64,000 nt of DNA from an uncultured Clostridia bacterium (GCA_944380775.1 CALWIP010000017.1:62001-126000), one strand, 5' to 3'. Counted from the first letter of the stretch, positions 39,150-48,162 are shown. The notes: generated by a model from the letters alone, not told the origin. A program made the numbers and translations.

Positions 39150-39802
39150 ACCGGATCCCCGCCGTTCTCAAACAGGCAGGCGGCCAACGCCTGTTCCTGC
39201 TCTGCAAAAACCGTATCCAGCAGCGCGCCGTCGGAAAGGTCGATGTCGAACGTCTCGCCGCAGAGCCGCATCCCGCCGCTGAACGGCGCGGCTTCTTCCG
39301 AAAGCAACAGCACGCAGGGTGCGCCGTTTTGCTCTGTGAGGAGGGCGCTCCAATATTCGAGCAGGCCTCCGCTGCCGGGCAGGCCGTTTTCACGGCAATA
39401 GCGCGTGTTTTGGTACCGCTGCGCGTCCGCCGCAGGCGCCACCACGTCCATTTCGCCCGCCGCGCCGGAGCGCAGCACCACGGCGGTCATCAGCTCTGCC
39501 CACTCCTTTTCCGGCAGTGCGCGGAGTTTTTCACAGGCGAGCGCCTTTGCCTCCCGCAGCAGCGCCCGTTTTTCTTCCAGCAGGCGCACGCGCGCCTCCA
39601 GCTCCGCCTTCTGGCGGGAACTGCGCCGCGTATCTCCGGCCTTCCGCTCCGCCTCCGCCCGCAGGGCCGCCGCCTGCTGTTGTGCGTCCCACATCATGCG
39701 GTCGCGCCCCTGCTGCGCCGCCGTTTCGCCGGCGCGCAACAGTTCCGCCGCCTCGCGCGACGCTTTTTCTTCAATTTTCCGGATGACGGCATCCGCGCTC
39801 AT
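39146..39802 (-). CDS. atpE: V-type ATPase subunit E
   Basis: Peripheral stalk subunit, 218 aa. The N-terminal half is a long charged helix (IRKIEEKASREAAELLRAGE onward) and the C-terminal half is globular, with SDGALLDTVFAEQEQALAAC near the end. GGAAGGAGG precedes ATG 39802. It pairs with the H/G-type coiled coil at the operon start to form the stator. Confidence 0.88.
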   Translation of the reverse strand: MSADAVIRKIEEKASREAAELLRAGETAAQQGRDRMMWDAQQQAAALRAEAERKAGDTRRSSRQKAELEARVRLLEEKRALLREAKALACEKLRALPEKEWAELMTAVVLRSGAAGEMDVVAPAADAQRYQNTRYCRENGLPGSGGLLEYWSALLTEQNGAPCVLLLSEEAAPFSGGMRLCGETFDIDLSDGALLDTVFAEQEQALAACLFENGGDPV

Positions 39803-39826
39803 GCAGGTTCCTCCTTCCGCAGCGGG

Positions 39827-40297
39827 TCACAGCGCAATGCCGTAGACCAGCAGAATCGACGTGAGCAACGCCAGGATGGCGTAAGTTTCCACCAGCGCGG
39901 TCATTGTGATGCCCTTGCCGGACGCGTCGGGCTGGCGGCCGGTCATATGGATGGCGGAAGCCGCCGTAAGGCCCTGCGCGATGCCGGAAATCAGGCCGAC
40001 GACCGCCATCGGCAGCGCCGCCCAGAACATCGCCCAGCCCTGCGCCTCCGTCAGCTCTGCCGGCGAGCCGCCCAGCACGCCGATGCGAACCATGATCAGC
40101 ACTGCGGTCAAAAACCCGTAAATGCCCTGCGTACCCGGCAGCGCCTGGAGCACCAGCATGCGCCCAAACAGCTCCGGTTTTTCCGACGTGACGCCCGCCG
40201 CGGCCTTGCCCGCCGCCATGACGCCCAGCGCCGAGCCGCAGCCGGCCAATGCCGCGCAGACCGCGGCGCCCATAATCGCAATTGAAATTCCAGACAT
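39827..40297 (-). CDS. atpK: V-type ATPase membrane ring subunit K, Na+-type signature
   Basis: Rotor ring proteolipid, 156 aa with four helices, a duplicated hairpin. The ion site is LPGTQGIYGF with Thr56 and Gln57, SGIAQG with Gln108 and ALVETYAIL with the essential Glu137. The first hairpin has no ring Glu. Thr, two Gln and Glu correspond to the Na+ ligands known in Enterococcus hirae NtpK, so sodium is the likely coupling ion (inference). GGAGG lies 8 bases before ATG 40297. Confidence 0.94.
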   Translation of the reverse strand: MSGISIAIMGAAVCAALAGCGSALGVMAAGKAAAGVTSEKPELFGRMLVLQALPGTQGIYGFLTAVLIMVRIGVLGGSPAELTEAQGWAMFWAALPMAVVGLISGIAQGLTAASAIHMTGRQPDASGKGITMTALVETYAILALLTSILLVYGIAL

Positions 40298-40351
40298 GAA
40301 CCATTTCCTCCGTTTCCTCGGGACGCTTGCCGCTTTGCGGCCGCCCGCTTT

Positions 40352-42208
40352 TTATTTTCGGATCCTGATTTGATTGGTGCGGATGGCGAAAGGCCGGAAC
40401 GGCACGCCGCCTCCTTCGAAAAACTTGCCGTAAAACTCGATATATTGCAGCCTGCAATCGTGCACATAGGCCGAGAGCAGACCCAGCGCCAAATTAAACA
40501 CATGCCCCACTACATAGATGGCGAGCGAGAAAATCCAGCCGATGGGATTTCCCTGGATCATCCCAGCGAGCATATTCATGACCATGCCGACAACGCCGGT
40601 CGCGAGGCTCAGCGCCAGGATGCGGGAATAGGACAGGATGTCGCTCAGGTAGCTGGTGATGCCGTAGAGGCCAACCAATCCCCCGGCCGCCTTGCCGAGG
40701 AACCCCTTTTTCTCCCGCCCCGCCGTGAACAAAACGACGAGCGCGCCCGCTGTAGCCAAGGCGGCGCCCACCGCCTGCAACGCCGGCAGGAACAGCATCC
40801 CTAGGCCGAGGATCAAGACCATCCAAGCTGCCTGGTCAAAGACCGCATCCCACACGCGCCCCTGCTTCACGTTTTGCACCATCTTACAGATCATGCCGGT
40901 AAAAATGTGGAACACGCCGATCACCAAGGTAAAAATCAGCATGGCGACGGGGTCGTCCATCGGGGAAAACCAGAGCGGGTTCCACGTTTCGCCAAAATAG
41001 CTGCCGAACACCACGCCGCAGAGCATCGTCGTCACGGACGAATAAAGCATCACGTTCATCAACTGCGCCACCGTCCCGGACGGCCGCAGCAATTTCTTTC
41101 CCAGCAGGATCAGGACGGCCATCATCAGGCCGTATCCGGCGTCGCCCATCATCAGGCCAAAGATCAGCCAATACCAAGGGGCCATGACCGGGTTCGGGTC
41201 CGGTTCGCGGTAATCCGGCGAAGAAAACATGTCGGTGATGTTCTCAAATTGGCTGACGATGCGGTTGTTCTTTGTCGCCGTAGGCGGCGTTTCCCCCTTT
41301 GCGGGATCGCGCAGCGCCAGGCTGTACACGCCGCCCGACGCCTTGCAAACAGCGGCTTCCAGGCGGTCTGTGCGGTCCGCGCGCGCCCAGCCCTCCAAAT
41401 ACACCGTTTCCAACGTCTCGCCGAGGGGCGTTTCCTCGCGCTCGTTGGCGGCGCGGTACTGCTCGTACAAAAGGGAAAATTCCGTTTCCGCTTCCTCCGC
41501 CAGCGCACGGAGCGCCTCCTCCGTTTGGGAAAGCTGCGCCGAGAGCGCCGCCGTTTCCAGCTCCAGCCGTGCAAGCACGGCGGCCGCCGTGCCCTGTTCC
41601 TTCGGGAAAGCGGCTTCTTCCCATTCCAAATCTTTGAGCGCGGAGAAGAGCTCTTCCGCCGCTTCTTTGAGGCAGGAGACCGCAAACCGCGTACGGCGCG
41701 GGTCCTCCCCCACCGTTTCCCAAGCGGCGCCGCAGCGCCGCAGCGTTTCTTCCGCGAGCGGAGCCAGTCTTGCAGGGACGCTCCCTGCCGCATTCACCGC
41801 GTAAGGGCCTTCCGCAAAATCCTCCAGCGGCGCAGAAAGCGCCTGCCACGGCCGCAGGGCGTCCGCTTCCGCGCGCTTGCCGGCCAGCTCTTTTTCCAGC
41901 GCGTCCCGCTGCGCAAGCAATTCTTCGGCGCGGCCGGCATAGGGAATCCCTTCTTCCCCGGCTTGGTCGAAGGCGGCTTCCTCCACTTCCGGCAGGCCTT
42001 CCAGAAGGGAACGCTTTTTCCGGTACGGCTTGAGCCGCCGCAATAGCACGTCCATGCGCCGCAAGTTCGCGGAAGCCTCCCCGCCGGACGGGACGCCGTC
42101 CTCCACGCGGGTAAGCATCAGCACCCCGGCTTTTTGCAGCGCCTTTAAGACCGCCGCGCGGTCCTCTTTCATGCAGGCCAGCGACACTTTTTTCATCGGG
42201 ACAATCAT
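40352..42208 (-). CDS. atpI: V-type ATPase subunit I
   Basis: Membrane stator subunit forming the ion half-channels with the ring, 618 aa. The first half is cytosolic and coiled (GGEASANLRRMDVLLRRL and a long charged region). The second half has seven or eight helices, including PWYWLIFGLMMGDAGYGL and the conserved GDAGYGLMM and ILSYSRILALSLATGVVG, which carries the essential Arg. It overlaps the H gene stop by 4 bases. Confidence 0.95.
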   Translation of the reverse strand: MIVPMKKVSLACMKEDRAAVLKALQKAGVLMLTRVEDGVPSGGEASANLRRMDVLLRRLKPYRKKRSLLEGLPEVEEAAFDQAGEEGIPYAGRAEELLAQRDALEKELAGKRAEADALRPWQALSAPLEDFAEGPYAVNAAGSVPARLAPLAEETLRRCGAAWETVGEDPRRTRFAVSCLKEAAEELFSALKDLEWEEAAFPKEQGTAAAVLARLELETAALSAQLSQTEEALRALAEEAETEFSLLYEQYRAANEREETPLGETLETVYLEGWARADRTDRLEAAVCKASGGVYSLALRDPAKGETPPTATKNNRIVSQFENITDMFSSPDYREPDPNPVMAPWYWLIFGLMMGDAGYGLMMAVLILLGKKLLRPSGTVAQLMNVMLYSSVTTMLCGVVFGSYFGETWNPLWFSPMDDPVAMLIFTLVIGVFHIFTGMICKMVQNVKQGRVWDAVFDQAAWMVLILGLGMLFLPALQAVGAALATAGALVVLFTAGREKKGFLGKAAGGLVGLYGITSYLSDILSYSRILALSLATGVVGMVMNMLAGMIQGNPIGWIFSLAIYVVGHVFNLALGLLSAYVHDCRLQYIEFYGKFFEGGGVPFRPFAIRTNQIRIRK

Positions 42209-42531
42209 ACGCTCACCTCACCGGGCGGTTCCCGCAGGAACGAAAGCGCCGTCTCCGCCGCCGCATCCATGCGGCCTTCCGCCGAGCGGCGCAGCTGCGC
42301 GGCCTGCTCTCCGGCCGCCTTCCGGATGGCCAAAGCTTCCGCAGCAGCGGCTTCCTCCGCTTGCGCCTGCGTCCGCTCCGCCTCGGCTCTCGCACCGGCG
42401 AGCAACGCTTCCGCCTCTTTTTCCGCGCGGGCGGCGGTTTCCTCGCCCAACCGGCGCGCCTGCTCTTTGGCCTGTTCCTTTTGCCGCAGGGCGCGCTGCT
42501 CCGCTTCTTTGACTTGTTCCACAATGCCCAA
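42205..42531 (-). CDS. V-type ATPase peripheral stalk subunit H/G-like
   Basis: 108 aa, one continuous charged helix (EQVKEAEQRALRQKEQAKEQ and on to Arg/Glu/Ala-rich repeats), matching AhaH/NtpF in size, composition and position. The start is TTG 42531 with GGGAGG 8 bases upstream. A longer frame from ATG 42600 has no ribosome site. It leads the nine-gene V-ATPase operon. Confidence 0.8.
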   Translation of the reverse strand: MGIVEQVKEAEQRALRQKEQAKEQARRLGEETAARAEKEAEALLAGARAEAERTQAQAEEAAAAEALAIRKAAGEQAAQLRRSAEGRMDAAAETALSFLREPPGEVSV

Positions 42532-42637
42532 CCAGATTTCCTCCCTTCTGTCCGGGCTTGCACGGCCGGCAACGCCTGGCCGTGCAGAATTCCACCGCAC
42601 GCCGCCCTCTCAGGCGGGGACCCGTGGATTCCCTTCA

Positions 42638-42678
42638 TTTTAGCAATCTTTGTTTGCTTTATGATGCCTTTTAGCAAT
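42638..42678. repeat. Paired 10-bp repeat upstream of the V-ATPase operon
   Basis: ATTGCTAAAA on the minus strand at 42678-42669 and 42647-42638, 31 bp apart, in the AT-rich leader of the operon. The downstream copy overlaps a TAAAAT that could serve as a -10, although a good -35 is missing. Confidence 0.45.
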
Positions 42679-42765
42679 TATTTCTATTTTTTAGGAAAAG
42701 ATCCCTTGTTTTTTATCTTATTTTTTTGAACTCGTTTTCGTCGCTTCCCTTTTCCCCGGCGGCGC

Positions 42766-42794
42766 TTGACAAAAAGCCCTCGCAGTGCTATGCT
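42766..42794 (+). promoter_or_regulatory. Promoter of the thiS operon
   Basis: TTGACA (42766-42771), 17-base spacer, TATGCT (42789-42794). Initiation near 42801 would leave only about 16 nt before the leader hairpin. Confidence 0.75.
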
Positions 42795-42800
42795 AACAGG

Positions 42801-42872
42801 CAGAGTGAGGCTGATTGGCGTCACAAAGGGGTACACCACCGCGGGTGTAGCTTCTTTGTGGCGCCTTTTTTG
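42801..42872 (+). promoter_or_regulatory. Hairpin leader with terminator upstream of thiS
   Basis: A 12-bp stem (GGCGTCACAAAG at 42817-42828 with CTTTGTGGCGCC at 42854-42865, one G-T pair) carries an inner TACACC/GGTGTA stem and ends in TTTTTTTG. It looks like an intrinsic terminator in the leader, so the operon may be controlled by attenuation. I see none of the conserved TPP aptamer blocks. A simple hairpin called the thiS RNA motif has been described upstream of thiS genes in Firmicutes, and this may be a member. Confidence 0.7.
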
Positions 42873-42945
42873 TTGCCCCTTCGCTCGTTTGCAGAATCAA
42901 AACCCGGTTCTGCCCCGATGGGCGGGCCGGAAAGGAGGCATCACG

Positions 42946-43137
42946 ATGATACAGGTGAACGGGGAACTGCTCCCCGCCGCGGCGACCGTCCAAGAGCTGC
43001 TGGACCGCCAGGGCTGGCGCGCGGACCGCGTCGCTGTGGAAAAGAACGGCGAAATCGTCCGGCGCGGCGATTTTTCCGCCACCGCGCTGCACGACGGGGA
43101 CCGGCTCGAAATCGTCCGTTTCGTGGGGGGCGGCTGA
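42946..43137 (+). CDS. thiS: Sulfur carrier protein ThiS
   Basis: Ubiquitin-like carrier of the thiazole sulfur, 63 aa. It begins [20 protein letters not shown] and ends in VGGG, the C-terminal Gly-Gly that is adenylated and thiocarboxylated (here with one extra Gly before the stop). AAAGGAGG lies 8 bases upstream of ATG 42946. The TGA overlaps the thiF start (TGATG). Confidence 0.95.
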   Translation: MIQVNGELLPAAATVQELLDRQGWRADRVAVEKNGEIVRRGDFSATALHDGDRLEIVRFVGGG

Positions 43138-43769
43138 TGGTGACGCAAGAAGCGCTGGACGCCGCGCTCGCCGCGCGCCACGGGGCCGCCGTGCAAAAAA
43201 AGCTCTCGGCCGCACGCGTTGGCATCGCCGGGTTAGGCGGCCTCGGCTCTCACATCGCCGTTTTCCTCGCGCGGCTTGGCGTCGGGCAACTCGTCCTCGC
43301 CGATTTCGACCGGGTCGACGTGAGCAATCTGCACCGGCAGCATTATTTCCTGCGCCATGTCGGCGAATGGAAAACGGAAGCGCTCGCGGAACAGATTCGG
43401 GAAATCAACCCGGCGCTGCGCTGTACGCTCCACACCGGGCGCGTCACAGAGGAAAACGCCTGCCGCCTCTTCGATGGATGCGCGGTGGTATGCGAAGCGT
43501 TCGACCGGGCGGACCAAAAAGCCATGCTTGCCGAGGCCGTTTTGACCGGCCTTCCCGGCGTCCCGTTGGTCGGCGGTTCCGGAATGGCGGGCGTGGGCTC
43601 CGCGAACGAGATCCGCACCGAGCGGCCGATGGCCCGCTTTTATGTTTGCGGCGACGGCGTCTCCGGCATTGAGGAAGGCGCGGGCCTTTTATGCCCGCGG
43701 GTCGCCCTGTGCGCGGCGCATCAGGCGATGATGGCCTTGCGCCTTTTGCTCGGCGAGACGGAACCGTAA
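43137..43769 (+). CDS. thiF: Sulfur carrier protein adenylyltransferase ThiF
   Basis: Activates the ThiS C-terminus with ATP, 210 aa. The nucleotide loop is GIAGLGGLGSHIAVFLARLG, followed by DFDRVDVSNLHRQHYF and VCEAFDRADQKAMLAE. It is the short form that lacks the two CxxC zinc pairs of E. coli ThiF, as in many Clostridia. Its ATG overlaps the thiS stop, so translation is coupled. Confidence 0.92.
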   Translation: MVTQEALDAALAARHGAAVQKKLSAARVGIAGLGGLGSHIAVFLARLGVGQLVLADFDRVDVSNLHRQHYFLRHVGEWKTEALAEQIREINPALRCTLHTGRVTEENACRLFDGCAVVCEAFDRADQKAMLAEAVLTGLPGVPLVGGSGMAGVGSANEIRTERPMARFYVCGDGVSGIEEGAGLLCPRVALCAAHQAMMALRLLLGETEP

Positions 43770-43832
43770 ACAGGATATCTTTATGATATCCCAACAGAAG
43801 CAAAAAAACGAACAGGAAGGAAGCTTTTACAC

Positions 43833-44600
43833 ATGACACAGGATACTTGGAGCCTGGGAGGGCACACCTTTACCTCCCGTTTCATCCTCGGCTCGGGGAA
43901 ATACTCCCTTGACCTCATCCGCGCCGCGGTAGAACATGCCGGGGCGCAGATTGTCACGCTGGCGCTTCGCCGCGCCAATTCCGAAACAGACAGCATCTTG
44001 GACCATATCCCCGCGGGCGTGACGCTGCTGCCGAACACCTCCGGTGCGCGCAACGCAGAGGAAGCGGTGCGCATCGCCCGGCTTGCGCGGGAATGCGGCT
44101 GTGGGGACTTTGTCAAAATTGAAATTATGCGCGACAGCAAATATCTTTTGCCGGATAATTTCGAGACCATCCGCGCGACGGAGATCCTTGCGAAAGAAGG
44201 CTTTGTCGTGATGCCCTACATGTACCCGGACCTCAATGTGGCGCGGGACCTGGTCAACGCCGGGGCCGCCTGCGTGATGCCGCTCGGTGCGCCGATTGGC
44301 TCGAACAAGGGCCTCGCAACCCGCGAATTCCTGCGTATTTTGATCGACGAGATCGAGCTGCCGGTGATTGTCGACGCCGGGATCGGCCGCCCGTCGCAGG
44401 CGTGCGAGGCGATGGAAATGGGCGCCGCCGCCGTGATGGCCAACACGGCGATTGCCACGGCGGGCGATGTCCCGCAGATGGCAGAGGCGTTCCGCCACGC
44501 GGTGGAGGCGGGCCGGCTGGCCTACCGCTCCGGCCTGGGCCGCGTGCTGGAACACGGCGCGGCGGCTTCTTCGCCGCTCACCGGATTTTTGCAGGACTGA
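43833..44600 (+). CDS. thiG: Thiazole synthase ThiG
   Basis: TIM-barrel enzyme that builds the thiazole phosphate ring from deoxyxylulose 5-phosphate, the ThiS thiocarboxylate and dehydroglycine. 255 aa. Typical features are [28 protein letters not shown] with the Schiff-base Lys, [13 protein letters not shown] and [25 protein letters not shown] precedes ATG 43833. Confidence 0.96.
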   Translation: MTQDTWSLGGHTFTSRFILGSGKYSLDLIRAAVEHAGAQIVTLALRRANSETDSILDHIPAGVTLLPNTSGARNAEEAVRIARLARECGCGDFVKIEIMRDSKYLLPDNFETIRATEILAKEGFVVMPYMYPDLNVARDLVNAGAACVMPLGAPIGSNKGLATREFLRILIDEIELPVIVDAGIGRPSQACEAMEMGAAAVMANTAIATAGDVPQMAEAFRHAVEAGRLAYRSGLGRVLEHGAAASSPLTGFLQD

Positions 44601-44612
44601 GGGGGGCGCAGG

Positions 44613-45809
44613 ATGGAACAGAACACTCAGCCCATGGAGGGCGTCACCGTCGTCGAAGTGAAAAACAAAATCGACCCAACGGTCTACCTGCCCGGCATGG
44701 AACAGATTGACCCCACCGTGCGGGAACAGGTCACCGCCGCACGGGACCGCTACCGCGCGGACGCCTACACCGCCCGAGACGTACGCGCCGCGCTGGACGC
44801 GGAACGCCGCTCGCCCGAGGATTTCGCCGCGCTGCTCTCCCCCGCCGCCGCGCCGTTTTTGGAAGAAATGGCACAGAAGGCGCGCGCGGAAAAGCGCCGC
44901 TATTTCGGCGACAACATCTCGCTGTTCACACCGATCTACCTCGCGAATTACTGCGAAAATTACTGCATTTACTGCGGATTTAACTGCCATAACCACATCC
45001 GACGCGCGAAGCTGGACCCCGCCGGCATTGAACGGGAAATGGAGGCCATCGCCAAAACCGGGCTGGAGGAAATCCTCATCCTGACCGGGGAAAGCCGCTC
45101 CATGAGCAACGTCGAATATATCGGCGAAGCCTGCCGCATTGCCCGGAACTATTTTAAGACCATCGGCATTGAGGTCTACCCGATGAACTCCAGCGAATAC
45201 GCTTACCTGCACGAATGCGGCGTCGATTATGTGACGGTTTTCCAGGAAACCTACCATCTGGAACGCTACGAACAGCTGCACCTTGCCGGGCACAAGCGGA
45301 TTTTCCCCTACCGGCTGGAAACGCAGGAGCGCGCCCTGCTGGGCGGGATGCGCGGCGTGGCGTTCGCGGCGTTGCTGGGCCTGGACGACTTCCGCAGCGA
45401 CGCTTTTGCCACCGGGATGCACGCGTACCTTTTGCAGCGCAAATACCCGCATGCGGAGATCTCGTTCTCCTGCCCGCGTCTGCGCCCGATTATCAACAAC
45501 GACAAGATCAACCCGAAGGACGTGCACGAGCGCCAGCTTTTGCAAATCCTCTGCGCGTACCGGCTGTTCCTGCCGTTTGCAGGCCTGACCGTCTCCACGC
45601 GCGAACGTGCCGGGTTCCGCGACCACGCCGCTGGAATTGCCGCAACCAAGCTCTCGGCCGGGGTCTCTACGGGCGTGGGCGGCCACGGCGGCGAAGAACA
45701 GGGCGACGACCAATTTGAGATTGCCGACGGCCGCTCCGTGCAGGAAGTCGCCGCCGCGCTGCGGGAGCGCGGGCTGCAGCCCGTGATGAACGACTATGTC
45801 TACGTTTGA
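44613..45809 (+). CDS. thiH: 2-iminoacetate synthase ThiH
   Basis: Radical SAM enzyme that cleaves tyrosine to dehydroglycine for the anaerobic thiazole pathway. 398 aa. The cluster motif is NYCENYCIYCGFNCHN (CX3CX2C). Further signs are ILILTGESRSMSNVEYI, FQETYHLERYEQLH and FSCPRLRP. It starts 13 bases after thiG and overlaps the following gene by 14 bases. Confidence 0.95.
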   Translation: MEQNTQPMEGVTVVEVKNKIDPTVYLPGMEQIDPTVREQVTAARDRYRADAYTARDVRAALDAERRSPEDFAALLSPAAAPFLEEMAQKARAEKRRYFGDNISLFTPIYLANYCENYCIYCGFNCHNHIRRAKLDPAGIEREMEAIAKTGLEEILILTGESRSMSNVEYIGEACRIARNYFKTIGIEVYPMNSSEYAYLHECGVDYVTVFQETYHLERYEQLHLAGHKRIFPYRLETQERALLGGMRGVAFAALLGLDDFRSDAFATGMHAYLLQRKYPHAEISFSCPRLRPIINNDKINPKDVHERQLLQILCAYRLFLPFAGLTVSTRERAGFRDHAAGIAATKLSAGVSTGVGGHGGEEQGDDQFEIADGRSVQEVAAALRERGLQPVMNDYVYV

Positions 45810-46407
45810 CCTCATCTGCGTCACGGCGCGCGCCCAGTGTGCGGAACCGCTTCCACAGCGCGCGGCGTCCCTTTGCCGCGCCGGGATTTCCCGGGTCATC
45901 CTGCGGGAAAAAGACCTCTCACAGGAGGCGTACCGCGCGCTCGCACACAAGATGCTGGCGGCATGCGGCAGCGCGCTGATCCTCCACAGCTTCCCGGCCC
46001 TCTGTGCAGAGCTCGGCGTGCCGCGGCTCCACCTGCCGCTGCCGCTGCTGCGCGAAAACCCGGCGCTCCGGCGGGCGGCGCCGCTGCTCGGGGTCTCGGT
46101 CCATTCGCCGGAAGAGGCCCGCGAGGCGGAATCCCTGGGGGCAAGCTATCTCACCGCCGGGCATGTCTTTTTAACCGACTGCAAACGCGGCGTCCCCGCG
46201 CGCGGGCTCTCGTTCTTGCGGGAGACCTGCGCCGCCGTCTCGCTGCCGGTGTACGCCATCGGCGGCATTTCCGCGCAGAACCTCGCCGCCGTGCGGGAGG
46301 CCGGCGCGGCCGGCGCGTGCCTGATGAGCAGCCTGATGCGCTGCCCGGACCCCGCCGCGGAAGTTGCGGCGCTCCGCGCGGCGCTGGAACCACAAAATCC
46401 TTTATGA
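45796..46407 (+). CDS. tenI: Thiazole tautomerase TenI (ThiE-like fold)
   Basis: 203 aa, a phosphate-binding TIM barrel of the ThiE/TenI family. Early ILREKDLS is shared. The middle motif AGHVFLTDCKRGVPARGLSF has GH and TDCK, which I associate with TenI rather than the GPxFPTxTK of ThiE. TenI converts the ThiG product to the aromatic thiazole. That reading fits a purely thiazole operon, but thiamin phosphate synthase activity cannot be excluded. It overlaps the thiH end. Confidence 0.75.
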   Translation: MSTFDLICVTARAQCAEPLPQRAASLCRAGISRVILREKDLSQEAYRALAHKMLAACGSALILHSFPALCAELGVPRLHLPLPLLRENPALRRAAPLLGVSVHSPEEAREAESLGASYLTAGHVFLTDCKRGVPARGLSFLRETCAAVSLPVYAIGGISAQNLAAVREAGAAGACLMSSLMRCPDPAAEVAALRAALEPQNPL

Positions 46408-46427
46408 GAATTTTTCGTAAAATCACA

Positions 46428-46470
46428 AAGCCGGGGTCCCGCATGGTGCGAGGCCCCGGCTTCTTTGGTT
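46428..46470. terminator. Bidirectional terminator between tenI and the MATE gene
   Basis: Stem AAGCCGGGG/CCCCGGCTT around GTCCCGCATGGTGCGAGG, with T-rich flank on the plus strand. Confidence 0.8.
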
Positions 46471-46498
46471 TTCTATTGGCGAGGAACGTCCCCAGCCG

Positions 46499-47875
46499 TC
46501 ACCCGGCAGACCGCTGCGCCGCCCGCGCCTCCTGCGCGCGGAACGCGCGTTTGCGCACCGCAAGGTAACACACAAAATGCGCGGCGGCCGTAAGCGCCCA
46601 GGAAATCGGGTACGAGATGTACAGCATAAACAGCGTCGGTTCCATCTGGAAAATCGTGAAAATCCAAATGATGCGCATCAGGCATGCGCCGGTGAGCGAA
46701 ACGAGCATCGGCATGATGGAATAACCCATGCCGCGCAGCGAACCGACAAATGTGTCCATCACGCCGCAGAGGAAATAGGTCGAGCAGATCACGCTCAGGC
46801 GCTCCATCCCCAGCGAGACCACCTCCGGGTCTGAGGTGTAGATGCCCAGAAGCTGCCTGCCAATGAGGAACGCGCCGTCCCCCATTACGACGCCGATCAC
46901 GGTGACGACCAACAGGCAGCGCCGCAGGATCTGCCCCACGCGTTTGTACTGCCGCGCGCCCATGTTCTGGCTGGTGAAGCTCAGCGAGGTCTGGTACACT
47001 GAGTTCATTGAGGTGTAAACAAAGCCCTCGATATTGCTGGCGGCGGTGTTGCCCGCTACTGTCAGGGAACCGAACGAGTTGACCGTGGACTGGATGAGCA
47101 CGTTGGAAATGTTAAAGATGACGCCCTGTAAACCGGCGGGCAGGCCGATCCGCAGCATGGCGAGGAATTTATCGGGATGGAAGCGCAGCAGACGGAAGCG
47201 CAAATGGCACGCGCCCGGCGTGTGGCAGAGGCTGTAGAGAATCAGCGCCGCCGAGACGCACTGCGACATCACCGTAGCGATGGCGACGCCGGCCACCCCC
47301 ATGTGGAAGACGATGACAAAGATCAAATTGAAAATGACGTTGATGACGCCCGCAATCAAGAGGAAGTACAGCGGGCGGCGCGTGTCCCCAATGGCGCGCA
47401 AAACGGCCGCGCCGAAATTATAAAGCATAAACGCGGGCATCCCGACAAAATAAATACGCATGTAGAGCACCGACTGGTCGATCACGTCTTCCGGCGCGCC
47501 GGTGAGGATCAACAGCGGCTCCGCCAAAAGGATGCCGAGGAAAACCATCCCCACGCCGCACACCCCTGCGACCAAAATCGACGTGTGCACCGACTCGCTC
47601 ACATCCCGCCGGTCCCCCGCGCCGTAATACCGTGCAACAAGGACATTGGTGCCGATAGAGAGGCCGATGAACAGGTTCACGATCAAATTGATGAGTGAAC
47701 TGGTCGCGCCCACCGCCGCCATCGCCTGGCTGCCGGTGAACTGGCCCACAACAATGATGTCCGCCGCGTTGAACAGCAGCTGCAAAATTCCGGATAGCAT
47801 CAGCGGGAATGCAAACAGCAGGATCTTCCCGAGCAGCGGGCCGCTGCACATATCCATTTCATAGCTTCGCTTCAA
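46499..47875 (-). CDS. MATE family efflux transporter
   Basis: 458 aa with 12 predicted helices. It uses Na+ or H+ gradients to export organic cations or drugs. The N-terminus MDMCSGPLLGKILLFAFPLM and QLLFNAADIIVVGQF, and the repeated second half beginning FRLLRFHPDKFLAMLRIGLP, are typical of the clostridial MATE group. I chose TTG 47875 with GGGAGGGG 6 bases upstream. Substrate is unknown. Confidence 0.92.
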   Translation of the reverse strand: MKRSYEMDMCSGPLLGKILLFAFPLMLSGILQLLFNAADIIVVGQFTGSQAMAAVGATSSLINLIVNLFIGLSIGTNVLVARYYGAGDRRDVSESVHTSILVAGVCGVGMVFLGILLAEPLLILTGAPEDVIDQSVLYMRIYFVGMPAFMLYNFGAAVLRAIGDTRRPLYFLLIAGVINVIFNLIFVIVFHMGVAGVAIATVMSQCVSAALILYSLCHTPGACHLRFRLLRFHPDKFLAMLRIGLPAGLQGVIFNISNVLIQSTVNSFGSLTVAGNTAASNIEGFVYTSMNSVYQTSLSFTSQNMGARQYKRVGQILRRCLLVVTVIGVVMGDGAFLIGRQLLGIYTSDPEVVSLGMERLSVICSTYFLCGVMDTFVGSLRGMGYSIMPMLVSLTGACLMRIIWIFTIFQMEPTLFMLYISYPISWALTAAAHFVCYLAVRKRAFRAQEARAAQRSAG

Positions 47876-47960
47876 CAAAATCCCCTCCCGGATTGTTTCC
47901 TTCCTTGCCGTTTCTCTCACCAAAGGCGGCGCGCAAGGCGCTTTTCCCGCCTTCTGTTAA

Positions 47961-47988
47961 AGTATAGCAAAATCCATGTAAAATGCAA
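47961..47988 (-). promoter_or_regulatory. Promoter of the MATE gene
   Basis: Minus strand TTGCAT (47988-47983), 16-base spacer, TATACT (47966-47961). Confidence 0.6.
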
Positions 47989-48101
47989 GGGCCAACCCGC
48001 GCCGGTCTGCATGGCGGGCGGCGCGTTCCGTTTTGGATGATCCGCTAAAAATAAGAGGGGTTCCCCCCTGCTTCTGCGTATTTCGAACAGAAAACAAAGG
48101 G

Positions 48102-48150
48102 AAATCCCCGCGCCGGCGGCGGAAAAAGCCGGGAACCCGGGCGGGGATTT
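48102..48150 (-). terminator. Terminator of the lgt-like gene
   Basis: Stem AAATCCCCGC/GCGGGGATTT with inner GC-rich pairing, followed on the minus strand by CCCTTTGTTTTC. Confidence 0.75.
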
Positions 48151-48162
48151 GTTAAAACTTTT

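Noticed and set aside
42700..42945. TPP riboswitch ahead of thiS
   Set aside because: Searched by eye for the conserved aptamer blocks (CTGAGA and the GAACCTGAT-type block) and found neither.
43827..45950. A 707-codon open frame on the minus strand
   Set aside because: It lies antisense to thiG, thiH and tenI, which are certain genes. The composition is that of a GC-driven shadow.
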